A stretch of DNA of 64,000 nt from contig CAMBLG010000006.1 in NCBI GenBank assembly GCA_945868435.1, positions 81,406-145,405 of the forward strand, read 5' to 3'. A program made the position numbers and the translations under genes. Shown one piece after another: positions 41,255 through 51,190 of the stretch (positions within the stretch are counted from its first letter, which is position 1; each line of letters begins with the position of its first letter). The notes beneath the pieces were generated by a model, which searched no databases, was not told the origin of the DNA, and saw only the letters and a program-made list of their open reading frames with translations. This DNA is from an uncultured Lachnospiraceae bacterium. GTDB taxonomy: Bacteria > Bacillota > Clostridia > Lachnospirales > Lachnospiraceae.

Positions 41255-43951
41255 TTAGTTCAGGGTTGCCAGATCCTCCATAGACAGATCCGCCACATCA
41301 TAACTGAGAGAGACATTGTTTTTCGCGTACATCCGGTAGAACTGTTCAAAAATGCGGGATGTGATCATGGAGACATTCTCCTTGTTGGCATCCAGAAGGA
41401 TAATCAAAAACTGCTCACTGCTGAATCTGGTGGTAATGTCCACGTTGCGGAGCGAACAGCTGATAGCCTTTTTCATGGCATTCATTGCTTCTTCCTGATC
41501 ATCCAGAGAGAAGGTCTCCGGGGTTAGCGGTTCCAAAGTCAGCATAATGAGTTGCAGGCTTTGATCGTAACGGTCCACCAGCTTGTTGATATATTCATAA
41601 AACTTGGCGAATTCCCGGTACTCCACGCCAAGAGAGCCCTCGTAGGCACCCTGTCTGGAGATGGAGGAAACCAGCCTCTTTAAATCGACAGCCTTCATAT
41701 GGTTGTTGTTATGGTTGGCATGACTGTAGAAGTAATAGCCGTCTTTTCCATTCTGCTTTACATAGTACAGTGCTTTGTCTGCATTCTGGTACACATCCTG
41801 ATAGGTATCCGCCGGTGTAGTGAGACACAGACCGATGGAAATGGAGGAAAGCTGCAAAATATTGTCATTGTCCTTCTTGCTGCGGAAAGAGCGGATAATT
41901 CCCTCGACGATGGAGCGGGCTTCTTTTTCATCTACCTTTTGCATATAGTACAAGAATTCATCGCCACCGATGCGGGCGATGATGGCATTGTGACTGTGGG
42001 ACTGAAGTACTTCGGCAAGAGTACTTAAGGCATGATCACCGGACAGATGTCCCATGGTGTCGTTGATCGGCTTCAGGTTGTCCAGATCCACAAAAGCCAA
42101 CGCTCCCGGAGCCTCTTCCATGGCTGCCATAATCTTTTCTTCACCGCTTTTTCGGTTCAGAAGTCCGGTCAGATAATCGCATTGACTGTTTCGTTCTTTT
42201 TCCTGTTCCAGATTTTGAAGAATCTGACCCAGAAGCTTGGAACTTTCATTGGCAATGGTGGTATCGAAACCGGAGGCACTCTGGTTCGGAAGATGAATCT
42301 TGCCCTCATCCAACAACTCTACAAATTTATCCAGCAGGAAGGGATCAAACTGTGTGCCGCGTCCGCGAATAAGCTCCTTACGGATCGTTTCCGGCGGGAG
42401 TGGATTGCGGTAAATGCGCTTGCTGTTCATGGCATCGTAGGCATCTGCAATTCCGATGATTCGGGCCACAAGAGGAATCTCCTCGCCGGCGAGACCGGAA
42501 GGATAGCCTTTTCCGTCGTAGCGTTCATGGTGATACCGTGCACCGGCATCTACATCCTTGATCATAGAGATATCCTTTAGGATTTCTCCGCCCACCGTGG
42601 TGTGGGATTTGATAATCTCGTATTCCGTATCTGTCAGCTTGTCCGGTTTGTTTAAGATGGAATCCGGGACACTGATTTTACCGATGTCATGGAGCAGGGC
42701 GATATACTTGAGATTCTGGATGGCTTCTTTACTCCATCCCAGAGCTTGCGCCAGCTGTGCACTGTACTCGGAAACCCGGATGCTGTGTCCCTTGGTGTAG
42801 GTGTCCTTCGCATCGATGGTGTTGGCAATGGTGGTGATGGATTGCAGCGTCAGACTTTCCACCTGATAGGTCTTGTCCTTCAAATCAGCCTGCAGCAGCT
42901 CCTTCATCTCATTTACTTCATTAAATACCTGTTCTTCCTTTGTCAGATCATAGAGAAAGCAGACCGTACAATACGGATCTCCGAAGGAATCCCGAACCAG
43001 GTTCAGGCTGAGGGAACAGATGGACTGATCTGCATTGGAAATCACCCGGATGTCCTCCGGCAGAGAATCATCAAGCAATTCCGTGTAGAACAGATCGGCA
43101 TCCTCTTTGGATATCTGAAACAGATCGGGCAAAGTCGGGTGTGTGCCGGGCTCGATATGTAAGAACTTTCTCGCGTAATTGTTGGCCATGGCAAGCTTGT
43201 GGTCGTTGTCAAAGACCAGAATGCTGGCATTGACATACTGGTAAATATAGTTGCTCAGGTTTCGCACGGAGATATTGAAGGCGTTCAATTGTGTAGATAC
43301 ATACCAGATCGCCATGTAACAGAGAAAGGCTCCGTAGCAGGAACTTGGAAAAGATGCTCTTCCGTAAAGCGGAAGGATACTGTCCGGAAAAAGTGAGACC
43401 ACCAGAATACCGTTCGCGATGATCAGTGTGACAATGATCAGCTTGTCCCTTCGCAGGCGGGAGTGGATAAACCAGCGTGCTTCTACCGCAAACATGCTCA
43501 GAAAGAGAATAACATAGAACAGGTAGTGCAGGTTGCGGGCCAATCCTTCCCGGGCATAGTAGCAGGTGCGGTACTGGTTCCTTAAGAAGGTGACCATGGT
43601 GCGCTGGGAAAAGAAAATTGTGTCCAGCAGTCCGACACATGCAAGGATTGCCGCAATGATTCCGCGGCTGCGGGAAAAGGCATCCGATATATGAAGAACG
43701 AACACGAACTCCGTGATCAAAAAGAAATTGGCCCCGATAATTCCGATGGTGCGGGCCATATATGCAAAATCCTGTTGTCCGGTCAGCCCCATCAGAGCAA
43801 AACCGAGACACCAGATGGTCACAAAAAAACCCATCACAAGCATAGAAATGCGATGGCGCCAATTACCGGTCTCGCGGGTAAAATAACTGATTGCACCGGA
43901 GGCAACAATGGTTGCCAATATAATAAGGGAGATATTGATTGTAGTACCCAT
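41255..43951 (-). CDS. 7TM-PAS-HD-GYP-GGDEF cyclic-di-GMP receptor enzyme
   Basis: This 898-residue protein is on the reverse strand. The first 220 residues hold seven membrane helices of the 7TM histidine-kinase-like N-terminus. A PAS-like domain follows (ASILVFDNDHKLAMANNYAR). The HD-GYP phosphodiesterase domain is complete (HDIGK near residue 420, HHERYDGKGYPSGLAGE). A GGDEF cyclase domain has an intact motif in IARIGGDEFLYYM. The C-terminal region (VDITTRFSSEQFLIILL) resembles a second, degenerate GGDEF domain. It could both make and degrade cyclic-di-GMP, with membrane signals setting direction. AGGAG precedes the ATG at 43951; the frame continues to a TTG at 43969. Confidence 0.88.
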   Translation of the reverse strand: MGTTINISLIILATIVASGAISYFTRETGNWRHRISMLVMGFFVTIWCLGFALMGLTGQQDFAYMARTIGIIGANFFLITEFVFVLHISDAFSRSRGIIAAILACVGLLDTIFFSQRTMVTFLRNQYRTCYYAREGLARNLHYLFYVILFLSMFAVEARWFIHSRLRRDKLIIVTLIIANGILVVSLFPDSILPLYGRASFPSSCYGAFLCYMAIWYVSTQLNAFNISVRNLSNYIYQYVNASILVFDNDHKLAMANNYARKFLHIEPGTHPTLPDLFQISKEDADLFYTELLDDSLPEDIRVISNADQSICSLSLNLVRDSFGDPYCTVCFLYDLTKEEQVFNEVNEMKELLQADLKDKTYQVESLTLQSITTIANTIDAKDTYTKGHSIRVSEYSAQLAQALGWSKEAIQNLKYIALLHDIGKISVPDSILNKPDKLTDTEYEIIKSHTTVGGEILKDISMIKDVDAGARYHHERYDGKGYPSGLAGEEIPLVARIIGIADAYDAMNSKRIYRNPLPPETIRKELIRGRGTQFDPFLLDKFVELLDEGKIHLPNQSASGFDTTIANESSKLLGQILQNLEQEKERNSQCDYLTGLLNRKSGEEKIMAAMEEAPGALAFVDLDNLKPINDTMGHLSGDHALSTLAEVLQSHSHNAIIARIGGDEFLYYMQKVDEKEARSIVEGIIRSFRSKKDNDNILQLSSISIGLCLTTPADTYQDVYQNADKALYYVKQNGKDGYYFYSHANHNNNHMKAVDLKRLVSSISRQGAYEGSLGVEYREFAKFYEYINKLVDRYDQSLQLIMLTLEPLTPETFSLDDQEEAMNAMKKAISCSLRNVDITTRFSSEQFLIILLDANKENVSMITSRIFEQFYRMYAKNNVSLSYDVADLSMEDLATLN

Positions 43952-44081
43952 ACTTTGCTCCTGTTTCAAACAATATAGTATATCTTATTTTTTATTATAA
44001 AACGCTTTTTTCAAAGGAACAATAAGAAATTGGTAGTAATTTTCCAAAGTGTAAAAGAAAAATGAAATATTTTCGTGGAAC

Positions 44082-44110
44082 TTGTGTTTGAAGATGTCCT
44101 GTCGTATAAT
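44082..44110 (+). promoter_or_regulatory. Promoter for clpX
   Basis: TTGTGT (44082-44087), a 17-nt spacer and TATAAT (44105-44110), about 50 nt before the clpX start. Confidence 0.55.
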
Positions 44111-44161
44111 AAAATATACTGTGGGTTTTACCTGCAATCAGCAAAAAAGGAGTACGAATGT

Positions 44162-45598
44162 ATGTCTGAAAACCAGAATAATAATGATGAACTGATGAAT
44201 AATCAGCCGGAGACCGAGGAGAAGCACAACGAGTATGAGGACATCTGCTATATGTGCAGAAGACCGGAGAGCGTTGCCGGCAAGATGATACATATTCAGC
44301 CCAATATATGCATCTGTAACGATTGTATGCAGAAGACTTTTGATACGATGAACAACGGCGGTTTTAATATGAACGATATCATGAATATGAATATCGACAT
44401 GGGCAAAATGCCGAATATCAGCATGATCAATCTGTCAGATCTGCAGGGTGGAATACCTCAGAGCCAGAAACTGAAAAAGAAAAAGCCCAAGGAGAAGAGG
44501 GAAGCGCCGGTGCTGGATATCCATTCCATTCCGGCCCCTCATAAGATCAAGGCCAGTCTGGATGAGTATGTGGTGGGACAGGAGCATGCCAAGAAGGTGA
44601 TGTCAGTTGCTGTGTATAACCACTACAAGCGTGTGATGTCTGACACCAATGACGGGGTGGAGATTGAGAAGTCCAACATGCTGATGGTCGGACCGACTGG
44701 TTCCGGTAAGACCTACCTCGTGAAGACGCTGGCCAGGCTTTTAGATGTGCCGCTTGCCATTACGGATGCAACTTCTCTCACGGAGGCCGGGTACATCGGT
44801 GATGATATCGAGAGCGTTGTCAGCAAGCTTCTTGCGGCAGCGGATAACGATGTGGAACGGGCAGAGCATGGCATCATTTTTATTGATGAGATCGATAAGA
44901 TTGCAAAGAAGCGCAATGCCAACCAGAGGGATGTCAGCGGTGAATCCGTACAGCAGGGAATGCTTAAGCTGTTAGAGGGGGCTGAGGTGGAGGTTCCGGT
45001 GGGAGCCAGCAGCAAGAACGCCATGGTTCCCATGACTACGGTGGATACAAAGAATATTCTCTTTATCTGCGGCGGCGCGTTTCCGGATCTGGATGAAATT
45101 ATCAAGGAGCGTCTGAATAAGGCGGCATCCATCGGTTTCCAGGCGGATCTTAAGGATAAGTATGACAAGGATGAGAATCTGTTGACCCAGGTAACCGTGG
45201 AGGATGTGCGTAAATTCGGTATGATCCCGGAGTTCCTGGGTCGACTTCCGATTCTGTTCTCGCTGGAGGCGCTGACGGAGGATATGCTTGTGAAGATTCT
45301 TGCGGAGCCGAAGAATGCGATCGTAAAGCAGTATCAGAAGCTCCTTGCCATGGATGAGGTAAAGCTGGAATTTGAGGATGAGGCACTGCACGCCATTGCG
45401 AAGAAGGCAAAGGAGAAAAAGGTCGGTGCGCGGGCGTTGCGCGCCATCCTTGAGGAATTTATGCTGGACATCATGTATGAGATTCCAAAGGATGACAATA
45501 TCGGTAAGGTGACGATTACAGCGGATTATATTGAAAAGAAAGGCGGACCGCTTATTGAGATGCGAGGGGTAGCCGCCATACCTGAGATGGGAGAATAG
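44162..45598 (+). CDS. clpX: ClpX-type AAA+ unfoldase with extended linker
   Basis: This 478-residue protein has a zinc-binding domain (CYMCRRPESVAGKM, CICNDCMQKTF) at residues 29-55. An unusual Met/Asn-rich linker follows (FNMNDIMNMNIDMGKMPNIS) over about 40 residues. The ClpX AAA+ core has Walker A VGPTGSGKTYLVK near residue 177, Walker B IIFIDEIDKIAKK and pore loop GYIGDD. The IGF loop that docks ClpP appears modified (ASIGFQAD). It unfolds proteins for ClpP or alone. AAGGAG lies 9 nt before the ATG at 44162. No clpP gene is adjacent; two nuclease/ATPase genes follow within 3 nt, which is uncommon for the main clpX and suggests a second paralogue. Confidence 0.88.
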   Translation: MSENQNNNDELMNNQPETEEKHNEYEDICYMCRRPESVAGKMIHIQPNICICNDCMQKTFDTMNNGGFNMNDIMNMNIDMGKMPNISMINLSDLQGGIPQSQKLKKKKPKEKREAPVLDIHSIPAPHKIKASLDEYVVGQEHAKKVMSVAVYNHYKRVMSDTNDGVEIEKSNMLMVGPTGSGKTYLVKTLARLLDVPLAITDATSLTEAGYIGDDIESVVSKLLAAADNDVERAEHGIIFIDEIDKIAKKRNANQRDVSGESVQQGMLKLLEGAEVEVPVGASSKNAMVPMTTVDTKNILFICGGAFPDLDEIIKERLNKAASIGFQADLKDKYDKDENLLTQVTVEDVRKFGMIPEFLGRLPILFSLEALTEDMLVKILAEPKNAIVKQYQKLLAMDEVKLEFEDEALHAIAKKAKEKKVGARALRAILEEFMLDIMYEIPKDDNIGKVTITADYIEKKGGPLIEMRGVAAIPEMGE

Positions 45599-45600
45599 GA

Positions 45601-46689
45601 ATGAAAATCATTCATTGTGCTGATTTGCATTTGGATTCGAAAATGACTGCGAATCTGAGCCGGGAACAGGCGAGAGAACGAAGGAAAGAGATTTTAAGGA
45701 CCTTCACGCGAATGGTGGAGTATGCTGCCAAACATGAGGTGCGGGTAATCCTCATCGCGGGGGATTTGTTTGACACGCGAAATGTGTCTGCCATGGTCCG
45801 CAATACGGTGCGGGATATGATATGTTCACATCCGGAGATTGATTTTCTCTACCTTAAGGGGAATCATGACAGTGACAATTTCTTAAGTAAGCTGGAGGAT
45901 GTGCCGCAGAATCTTCTGCTTTTCGGAGACGAATGGCAGACCTATCTGTACGGAAATGTGGCAATTACCGGATTGGAACTGAGTCGGGATAATCGGTCGG
46001 TCTGCTACAATTCCCTGGTTTTAGAACACGACCTGTTCAATATTGTAACCCTGCACGGTCAGCTTGAGAATTATATGAGCAAGGACCAGGTAGAGTCCAT
46101 CAGCCTGAATGATCTCAAGAATAAGAATATCGATTATCTTGCCCTTGGGCATGTACACAGTATGTTGATGGAACGTCTGGATAGTCGGGGGCTGTACTGC
46201 TATTCCGGCTGTCTGGAGGGGAGAGGGTTTGACGAGTGCGGAGAGAAGGGCTTTGTCCTCATTGATGTGGATGAAGAACAACGCACGGCAACCTATCAGT
46301 TTGTGCCGATCGCAGCGCGGACACTGTATACGCTTGAGGTGGATGTCAGCGGTGTCATGACCACGCAGGAGGCTGCGGGGCGTATGGAGCAGGCTATTGC
46401 GGATGCTGCCTACTCCTCCGGAAGTATGGTGAAATTTGTGCTGACCGGCGAGGTGGAAGTGGATGCGGAATTTAACTGTGAATATCTGCAGGATCTCTTT
46501 TCGGATTACTTTTATTTTGAGAAGGTGTATGACCAGACAAAGCTTCGGGTGAATTACAGTGATTATGAGAAGGACGAGTCCTTAAAGGGAGAGTTCATCC
46601 GCATGGTTTTGAACTCTGATATGAGCGAGGAGAGCAAAACGGAAGTCATCCGATGCGGAATTATGGCGTTGTCCGGGGAGGAGATATAG
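45601..46689 (+). CDS. SbcD/YhaO-like metallophosphoesterase
   Basis: This 362-residue protein has the nuclease metal motifs IIHCADLHLDS (near residue 8), LIAGDLFDTRN, KGNHDSDNF and LGHVHSM. These match the SbcD/Mre11 exonuclease family, in the YhaO-type branch. It begins 3 nt after clpX and ends 2 nt before the AAA/SMC-like partner, so they are co-expressed as an SbcCD-like DNA-end-processing pair. Confidence 0.87.
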   Translation: MKIIHCADLHLDSKMTANLSREQARERRKEILRTFTRMVEYAAKHEVRVILIAGDLFDTRNVSAMVRNTVRDMICSHPEIDFLYLKGNHDSDNFLSKLEDVPQNLLLFGDEWQTYLYGNVAITGLELSRDNRSVCYNSLVLEHDLFNIVTLHGQLENYMSKDQVESISLNDLKNKNIDYLALGHVHSMLMERLDSRGLYCYSGCLEGRGFDECGEKGFVLIDVDEEQRTATYQFVPIAARTLYTLEVDVSGVMTTQEAAGRMEQAIADAAYSSGSMVKFVLTGEVEVDAEFNCEYLQDLFSDYFYFEKVYDQTKLRVNYSDYEKDESLKGEFIRMVLNSDMSEESKTEVIRCGIMALSGEEI

Positions 46690-46690
46690 G

Positions 46691-49087
46691 ATGAAACTGA
46701 TTGCTTGTCATATTGACAATTTTGGCAAATTATCACAGCTTGATCTGGAATTTGGACAGGGGCTCAATGTGATCCATGAGGCCAATGCCTGGGGCAAGAG
46801 TACGCTGGCTGCATTTCTGCGTGTCATGTTTTACGGCTTTGACTCCAAGAGAGAATCCGGTGCTTTTGACAAGGAGCGCGTGGTGTACCGTCCCTGGCAG
46901 GGGGGTGTGTACGGCGGAGAAGTGGATTTCGAGCATTGCGGCAAGCGTTACCGCGTCAGCCGAACCTTCGGCAAGACGGAGAAGACGGATGAATTTCATC
47001 TGTATGATCTGAACACCAATCTGGAATGCCACGATTTCTCTTCGGATATCGGAAGTGAACTCTTCGGTCTGGACAGCAGTTCCTTTAAGAGAAGCGCGTT
47101 TATTGCCCAGAATGACTGTGAGTGCGGCTCTACCGACGCCATTAACGCAAAGCTTGGAAATCTTGCGGAGAATACCAACGATATCAACAATTTTGAGAGT
47201 GCGCTTAAACGCATTCATGACCGGATGAACAAGCTGTCACCGGACCGGGCAACCGGCTCCATCAAGAAACGGACCAACACCATCACACTTCTGACGGAGG
47301 AACTGAGGAGCTTTGAGGCGGCGGAGAAATCGGCAGGAGAACTGGCAGAAAAGCTCTCCGAGAAGCAGGGACAGAGAAAGGAACTCATGGAGATTCGCAG
47401 TCAGTATGCATCGGCATTGCAACTGGCCAGCGAGGAGAGCCGCAGGGAGAGCCTGCGGGCCAACTATGACGGAATCTTGCGTGAAGTCGAGGACCGTAAG
47501 AAGGCGCTGGAACAGTATCAGATGCTTTTTCCCAAACGGGTTCCGGAGGAGAGCGAGTTTCAGGAGAAGAACCAGGAGGTTCAGATGCTCGGGGTCCTGA
47601 AGACCACTCTCTATAATATCGGATTAACGGATACGGAGAAGGCACAGTACGAGAAGCTCAAGGATATGTTTTCCCAGGGCGTGCCGGAAGCGGAGACGCT
47701 GGATGAGATTGATGACAAGCTGGACAAGCTTGCAAGGTATAAGGATGAGCGGGCCCAGCTGGAGACCAAGATGTCCTATTTTGAAGCCATGGCCATGAAG
47801 CAGGAAGAGGTCCGCACCGTGGTCAGCAGACACATGGGAGCTTTGGTAATGGGAATCCTGTGTGTTCTGGCGGGAATTGCGGGAGGTGTGGCTTTTCTGC
47901 TTGCTCCGGCATTGGCACAGTATTGGATGATTGGTCTGATTCTGGGGATTGGAGTGACTCTTGTGGGTGCTGCTCTTCTGATTGCCCGCACGATGCGGAT
48001 GCGAAAGGAAGAAAAGGCGCTCCAGCTTGCCATTGCAAAAAGCGAGGAGGAAAAGAGGAAGCTGAAGGAGCCGGTGGATGAGATCCAGTCTTTGCTTTCT
48101 CAGGTCGGAACACAGATGGAGCAGCTCAGAAGAGAAGTGTCTGCGTTTCTGGAACAATACCGGCTATACTGTGATGTGGATGAAGCCCGTGCCCGCATCT
48201 ATGAACTGAGAAGCCAGATTCACGAGTATGACAGATTACAGAACCGGATGGAGAAAAGTGACGCCGCAAGAGAAGACTGTGATCGTACAAGACAGTCGCT
48301 CATGGCCTTTGGGCAGGATACCGGAATTGATTTCGGAGAGGATATAGCACTGAGCATCAGTCATATGCAGACCAGGGCTGCGGAGTATCGTCTGGCGAAG
48401 AGCGCCTATGAGGCGGCTCTTGACAAAAAGAAAAGCTTTGAGGAAGAACATCCGGTGGAGGAACTGACAAGTACGGACAAGTGTCCGTATTCGCTCGACG
48501 AACTGAATGCGATGATTCGGGATGTGGACCAGCGGATCGAAGATGTGCGTGAGTCCATTGAACAGTATAATCATCAGATGGAGGATTTGCAAGAGCAGCT
48601 GGATCTGCGGGATGAAAAGGAGCAGCAGCTCGCCATTTGCAGAAATGAACAGGAGCAGGAGGGACATCAGTATGAGATCCTCACGTTGACCCAAAATTAT
48701 CTGCAGAGCGCAAAGGAACAGTTTTCGGCCCGGTATCTGGGACCGATCGAGCAGGGATTCCAGAAGTATTATGAGATGCTGACCGGTGATACCAGCGGAG
48801 ACTGGATGGTCAATGCCAATATTGCGGTGCAGGTGAAGGAACAGGGAGAGCTTCGGGAGACCAAATGGTTGTCTGCCGGTTATCAGGATCTGTTGGGAAT
48901 CTGTATGCGTCTGGCACTGGTGGATGCGATGTATCCACAGGAAAAGCCGTTTCTTGTACTGGATGATCCCTATGTAAACCTCGATGAAGAGAAGGTGCAG
49001 TGCGGCAATCGTTTACTTACACAGATCAGTCAGGAATATCAGGTGATCTATTTTACCTGCCATAAGAGTCGTATGGCAGAATCATAA
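46691..49087 (+). CDS. SbcC/YhaN-like SMC-type ATPase
   Basis: This 798-residue ABC/SMC-type ATPase has an N-terminal P-loop EANAWGKSTLAAFLRVMFYG near residue 30. Long coiled coils flank a central hydrophobic patch (VVSRHMGALVMGILCVLAGI and following), predicted as two membrane helices near residues 375-435. The C-terminal signature is SAGYQDLLGICMRLALVDAM, with Walker B FLVLDDPYVNLDEEK. The membrane helices inside the coiled coil are typical of the YhaN branch rather than of classic SbcC. With the preceding gene it likely forms an end-resecting or membrane-linked DNA repair complex. Confidence 0.87.
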   Translation: MKLIACHIDNFGKLSQLDLEFGQGLNVIHEANAWGKSTLAAFLRVMFYGFDSKRESGAFDKERVVYRPWQGGVYGGEVDFEHCGKRYRVSRTFGKTEKTDEFHLYDLNTNLECHDFSSDIGSELFGLDSSSFKRSAFIAQNDCECGSTDAINAKLGNLAENTNDINNFESALKRIHDRMNKLSPDRATGSIKKRTNTITLLTEELRSFEAAEKSAGELAEKLSEKQGQRKELMEIRSQYASALQLASEESRRESLRANYDGILREVEDRKKALEQYQMLFPKRVPEESEFQEKNQEVQMLGVLKTTLYNIGLTDTEKAQYEKLKDMFSQGVPEAETLDEIDDKLDKLARYKDERAQLETKMSYFEAMAMKQEEVRTVVSRHMGALVMGILCVLAGIAGGVAFLLAPALAQYWMIGLILGIGVTLVGAALLIARTMRMRKEEKALQLAIAKSEEEKRKLKEPVDEIQSLLSQVGTQMEQLRREVSAFLEQYRLYCDVDEARARIYELRSQIHEYDRLQNRMEKSDAAREDCDRTRQSLMAFGQDTGIDFGEDIALSISHMQTRAAEYRLAKSAYEAALDKKKSFEEEHPVEELTSTDKCPYSLDELNAMIRDVDQRIEDVRESIEQYNHQMEDLQEQLDLRDEKEQQLAICRNEQEQEGHQYEILTLTQNYLQSAKEQFSARYLGPIEQGFQKYYEMLTGDTSGDWMVNANIAVQVKEQGELRETKWLSAGYQDLLGICMRLALVDAMYPQEKPFLVLDDPYVNLDEEKVQCGNRLLTQISQEYQVIYFTCHKSRMAES

Positions 49088-49132
49088 TAGTAGAAGCATA
49101 ATAGTAGAATTTAACATTGGAAGGGAGAAGTT

Positions 49133-51157
49133 ATGGAACGAAGGATACTGTTTCCGCAGATCAGCGGAATTATGCATGGAGGAGACTACAATCCGGAACA
49201 GTGGCTGGATCGGCCGGACATTCTGGAGGAGGATATCCGGCTGATGAAGGAAGCCGGAATGACAAGCGCGACCTTGGGCGTTTTCTCATGGACGACTTAT
49301 GAGCCGAGGGAAGGCGAATTTCATTTTGATTGGCTGAAAGAGATCATGGACAAGCTGTATGCCAACGGCATCTACACGGTTCTTGCGACACCTTCCGGTG
49401 CACGCCCGGCGTGGCTGGACGAGAAATATCCGGAGGCAATGCGTGTGGACGACTACGGAGTCCGCTATCACCACGGAGTGCGTCACAATCATTGTATGAG
49501 TGCACCCATCTATCGTGAGAAGGTTTCTATCATTGTCAACAAGCTGATCGATGCGGTGGGAGATCACCCGGGACTTCTTATGTGGCATATCTCCAACGAG
49601 TTCGGAGGAGAATGCTATTGCGAGCACTGCGTAAAACGCTTCCGGAATTATCTGGCAGAGAAGTTCGACCACGATATTGCGAAGCTGAACAAGGCGTGGT
49701 GGACTACCTTCTGGAGCCACGATTACAACGATTTTTCGCAGATTGAGCCGCCTTACAGCAACGGGGAATTCTCCAATATGGGCTTGAATCTGGAGTGGAA
49801 GCGCTTCACCACCTGGAGTATGACCGACTATATGAAGTCGGAGATTGCAATCCTTAAGGAGCGGACACCGCAGATTCCGGTGACCACCAATTACATGAAG
49901 CTGTTTTACGGGCTGGATTACCGTGTGATGAGCCGGGAACTGGACGTGGTTTCATGGGATTCCTATCCGGCATTTCACAATGACTGGGAGAGCTTTGCGG
50001 ACACCATGGGAGAGAATTCTTTCGACCATGCGGTGATGCGTTCCATGAAGAAGGACCGGCCGTTTATGTTGATGGAGAGTGCGCCGGGACTTGTAAACTG
50101 GCATGGCTGCAACAAGATGAAGCGGCCGGGCGTACACAGACTGGCTTCGCTGCAGGCAGTAGCTCTGGGTTCGGATACGGTACAGTATTTCCAGTGGCGC
50201 AAGGGACGCGGTTCCTTTGAACAGTATCACGGCGCGGTACTTGACCATCTCGGAACCGGGGATACGCGAATTTTCCGGGAGGTGGCTCAGGTAGGTGCAG
50301 ACTTGGAGAAACTGTCGGACATCCGCGGTACCCTTGTGAAATCGAAGGTCGCATTGCTTTTTGACTGGGACAACATGTGGGCAATTGATGCCATGCGAGG
50401 CATGTCGCAGGAGACGAAGGAGTATCCCAAGACCTGTATCCAGATGTATAAGAATCTGATTCGCTTTGGCGTGGATGTGGATATCATCCCCTCCGATGAT
50501 TCGCTGGATGATTATGAGGTGGTGGTGGCACCGATGCTGTACATGATTCGCCCGGGCGTGGGAGAGTCATTGAAGCGCTTTGTAGAGAGAGGCGGGCAGC
50601 TGCTTGCTACCTATCTGACGGGGTATGTGGATGAGAATCAGTTGAATTTCCTCGGAGGATTCCCGGGAGATGGCCTGACAGAACTTTTCGGTGTTGTGAG
50701 TGAAGAACTGGACAGCCTCTATCCGACGGATCACAATCAGGTCCGGTTTACGGACGGAACCGTCGGTGAGGTGCGTGAATATGCGGAGATGCTTCGGGTA
50801 AACGGGGCAGAGGTTCTGGGTACTTACACAGAGGACTACTATGGCGGAATGCCGGCTGTTACGTCCAAAACATATGGAAAAGGTAGAGCGTGCTATGTGG
50901 CAGCCCGTCTGGATGATGCGGCTATGCAGCGTCTTTTGGAAGAGTGCCTGAAAGCGGCAGGAGTAACGACTTATGAGCTCCCATGCGGCGTGGAACGCCA
51001 CACAAGAGAAGCGGATGGAAAGCAGTATGTTTTCTATCTGAACTGCACGGACGAGATACAGCAGGTGAAGGATGTTAAGGGAACGAATTTATTAAATGGA
51101 GAGCAGGTAGATGGTATGCTTGCACTTTCACCTTATGATGTGGCAATTCTGGCATAG
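49133..51157 (+). CDS. Beta-galactosidase, glycoside hydrolase family 42
   Basis: This 674-residue cytoplasmic enzyme (no signal peptide) has the GH42 layout. The catalytic barrel contains MHGGDYNPEQWLDRPDILEE near the start, the acid/base Glu in WHISNEFGGECYCEHC near residue 157, and the nucleophile Glu in FMLMESAPGLVNWHG near residue 318. A trimerisation domain and a C-terminal beta domain follow. It cleaves beta-galactosides from plant or host glycans after uptake. GGGAG lies 6 nt before the ATG. No transporter gene is adjacent. Confidence 0.93.
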   Translation: MERRILFPQISGIMHGGDYNPEQWLDRPDILEEDIRLMKEAGMTSATLGVFSWTTYEPREGEFHFDWLKEIMDKLYANGIYTVLATPSGARPAWLDEKYPEAMRVDDYGVRYHHGVRHNHCMSAPIYREKVSIIVNKLIDAVGDHPGLLMWHISNEFGGECYCEHCVKRFRNYLAEKFDHDIAKLNKAWWTTFWSHDYNDFSQIEPPYSNGEFSNMGLNLEWKRFTTWSMTDYMKSEIAILKERTPQIPVTTNYMKLFYGLDYRVMSRELDVVSWDSYPAFHNDWESFADTMGENSFDHAVMRSMKKDRPFMLMESAPGLVNWHGCNKMKRPGVHRLASLQAVALGSDTVQYFQWRKGRGSFEQYHGAVLDHLGTGDTRIFREVAQVGADLEKLSDIRGTLVKSKVALLFDWDNMWAIDAMRGMSQETKEYPKTCIQMYKNLIRFGVDVDIIPSDDSLDDYEVVVAPMLYMIRPGVGESLKRFVERGGQLLATYLTGYVDENQLNFLGGFPGDGLTELFGVVSEELDSLYPTDHNQVRFTDGTVGEVREYAEMLRVNGAEVLGTYTEDYYGGMPAVTSKTYGKGRACYVAARLDDAAMQRLLEECLKAAGVTTYELPCGVERHTREADGKQYVFYLNCTDEIQQVKDVKGTNLLNGEQVDGMLALSPYDVAILA

Positions 51158-51190
51158 TTTTGCATAGAATAATGAAAAAGGCATTTTTCT

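Noticed and set aside
44162..49087. Phage-defence operon built around ClpX
   Set aside because: The genes are GC-rich like the core genome and have housekeeping relatives (ClpX, YhaO, YhaN). No mobile signs flank them.
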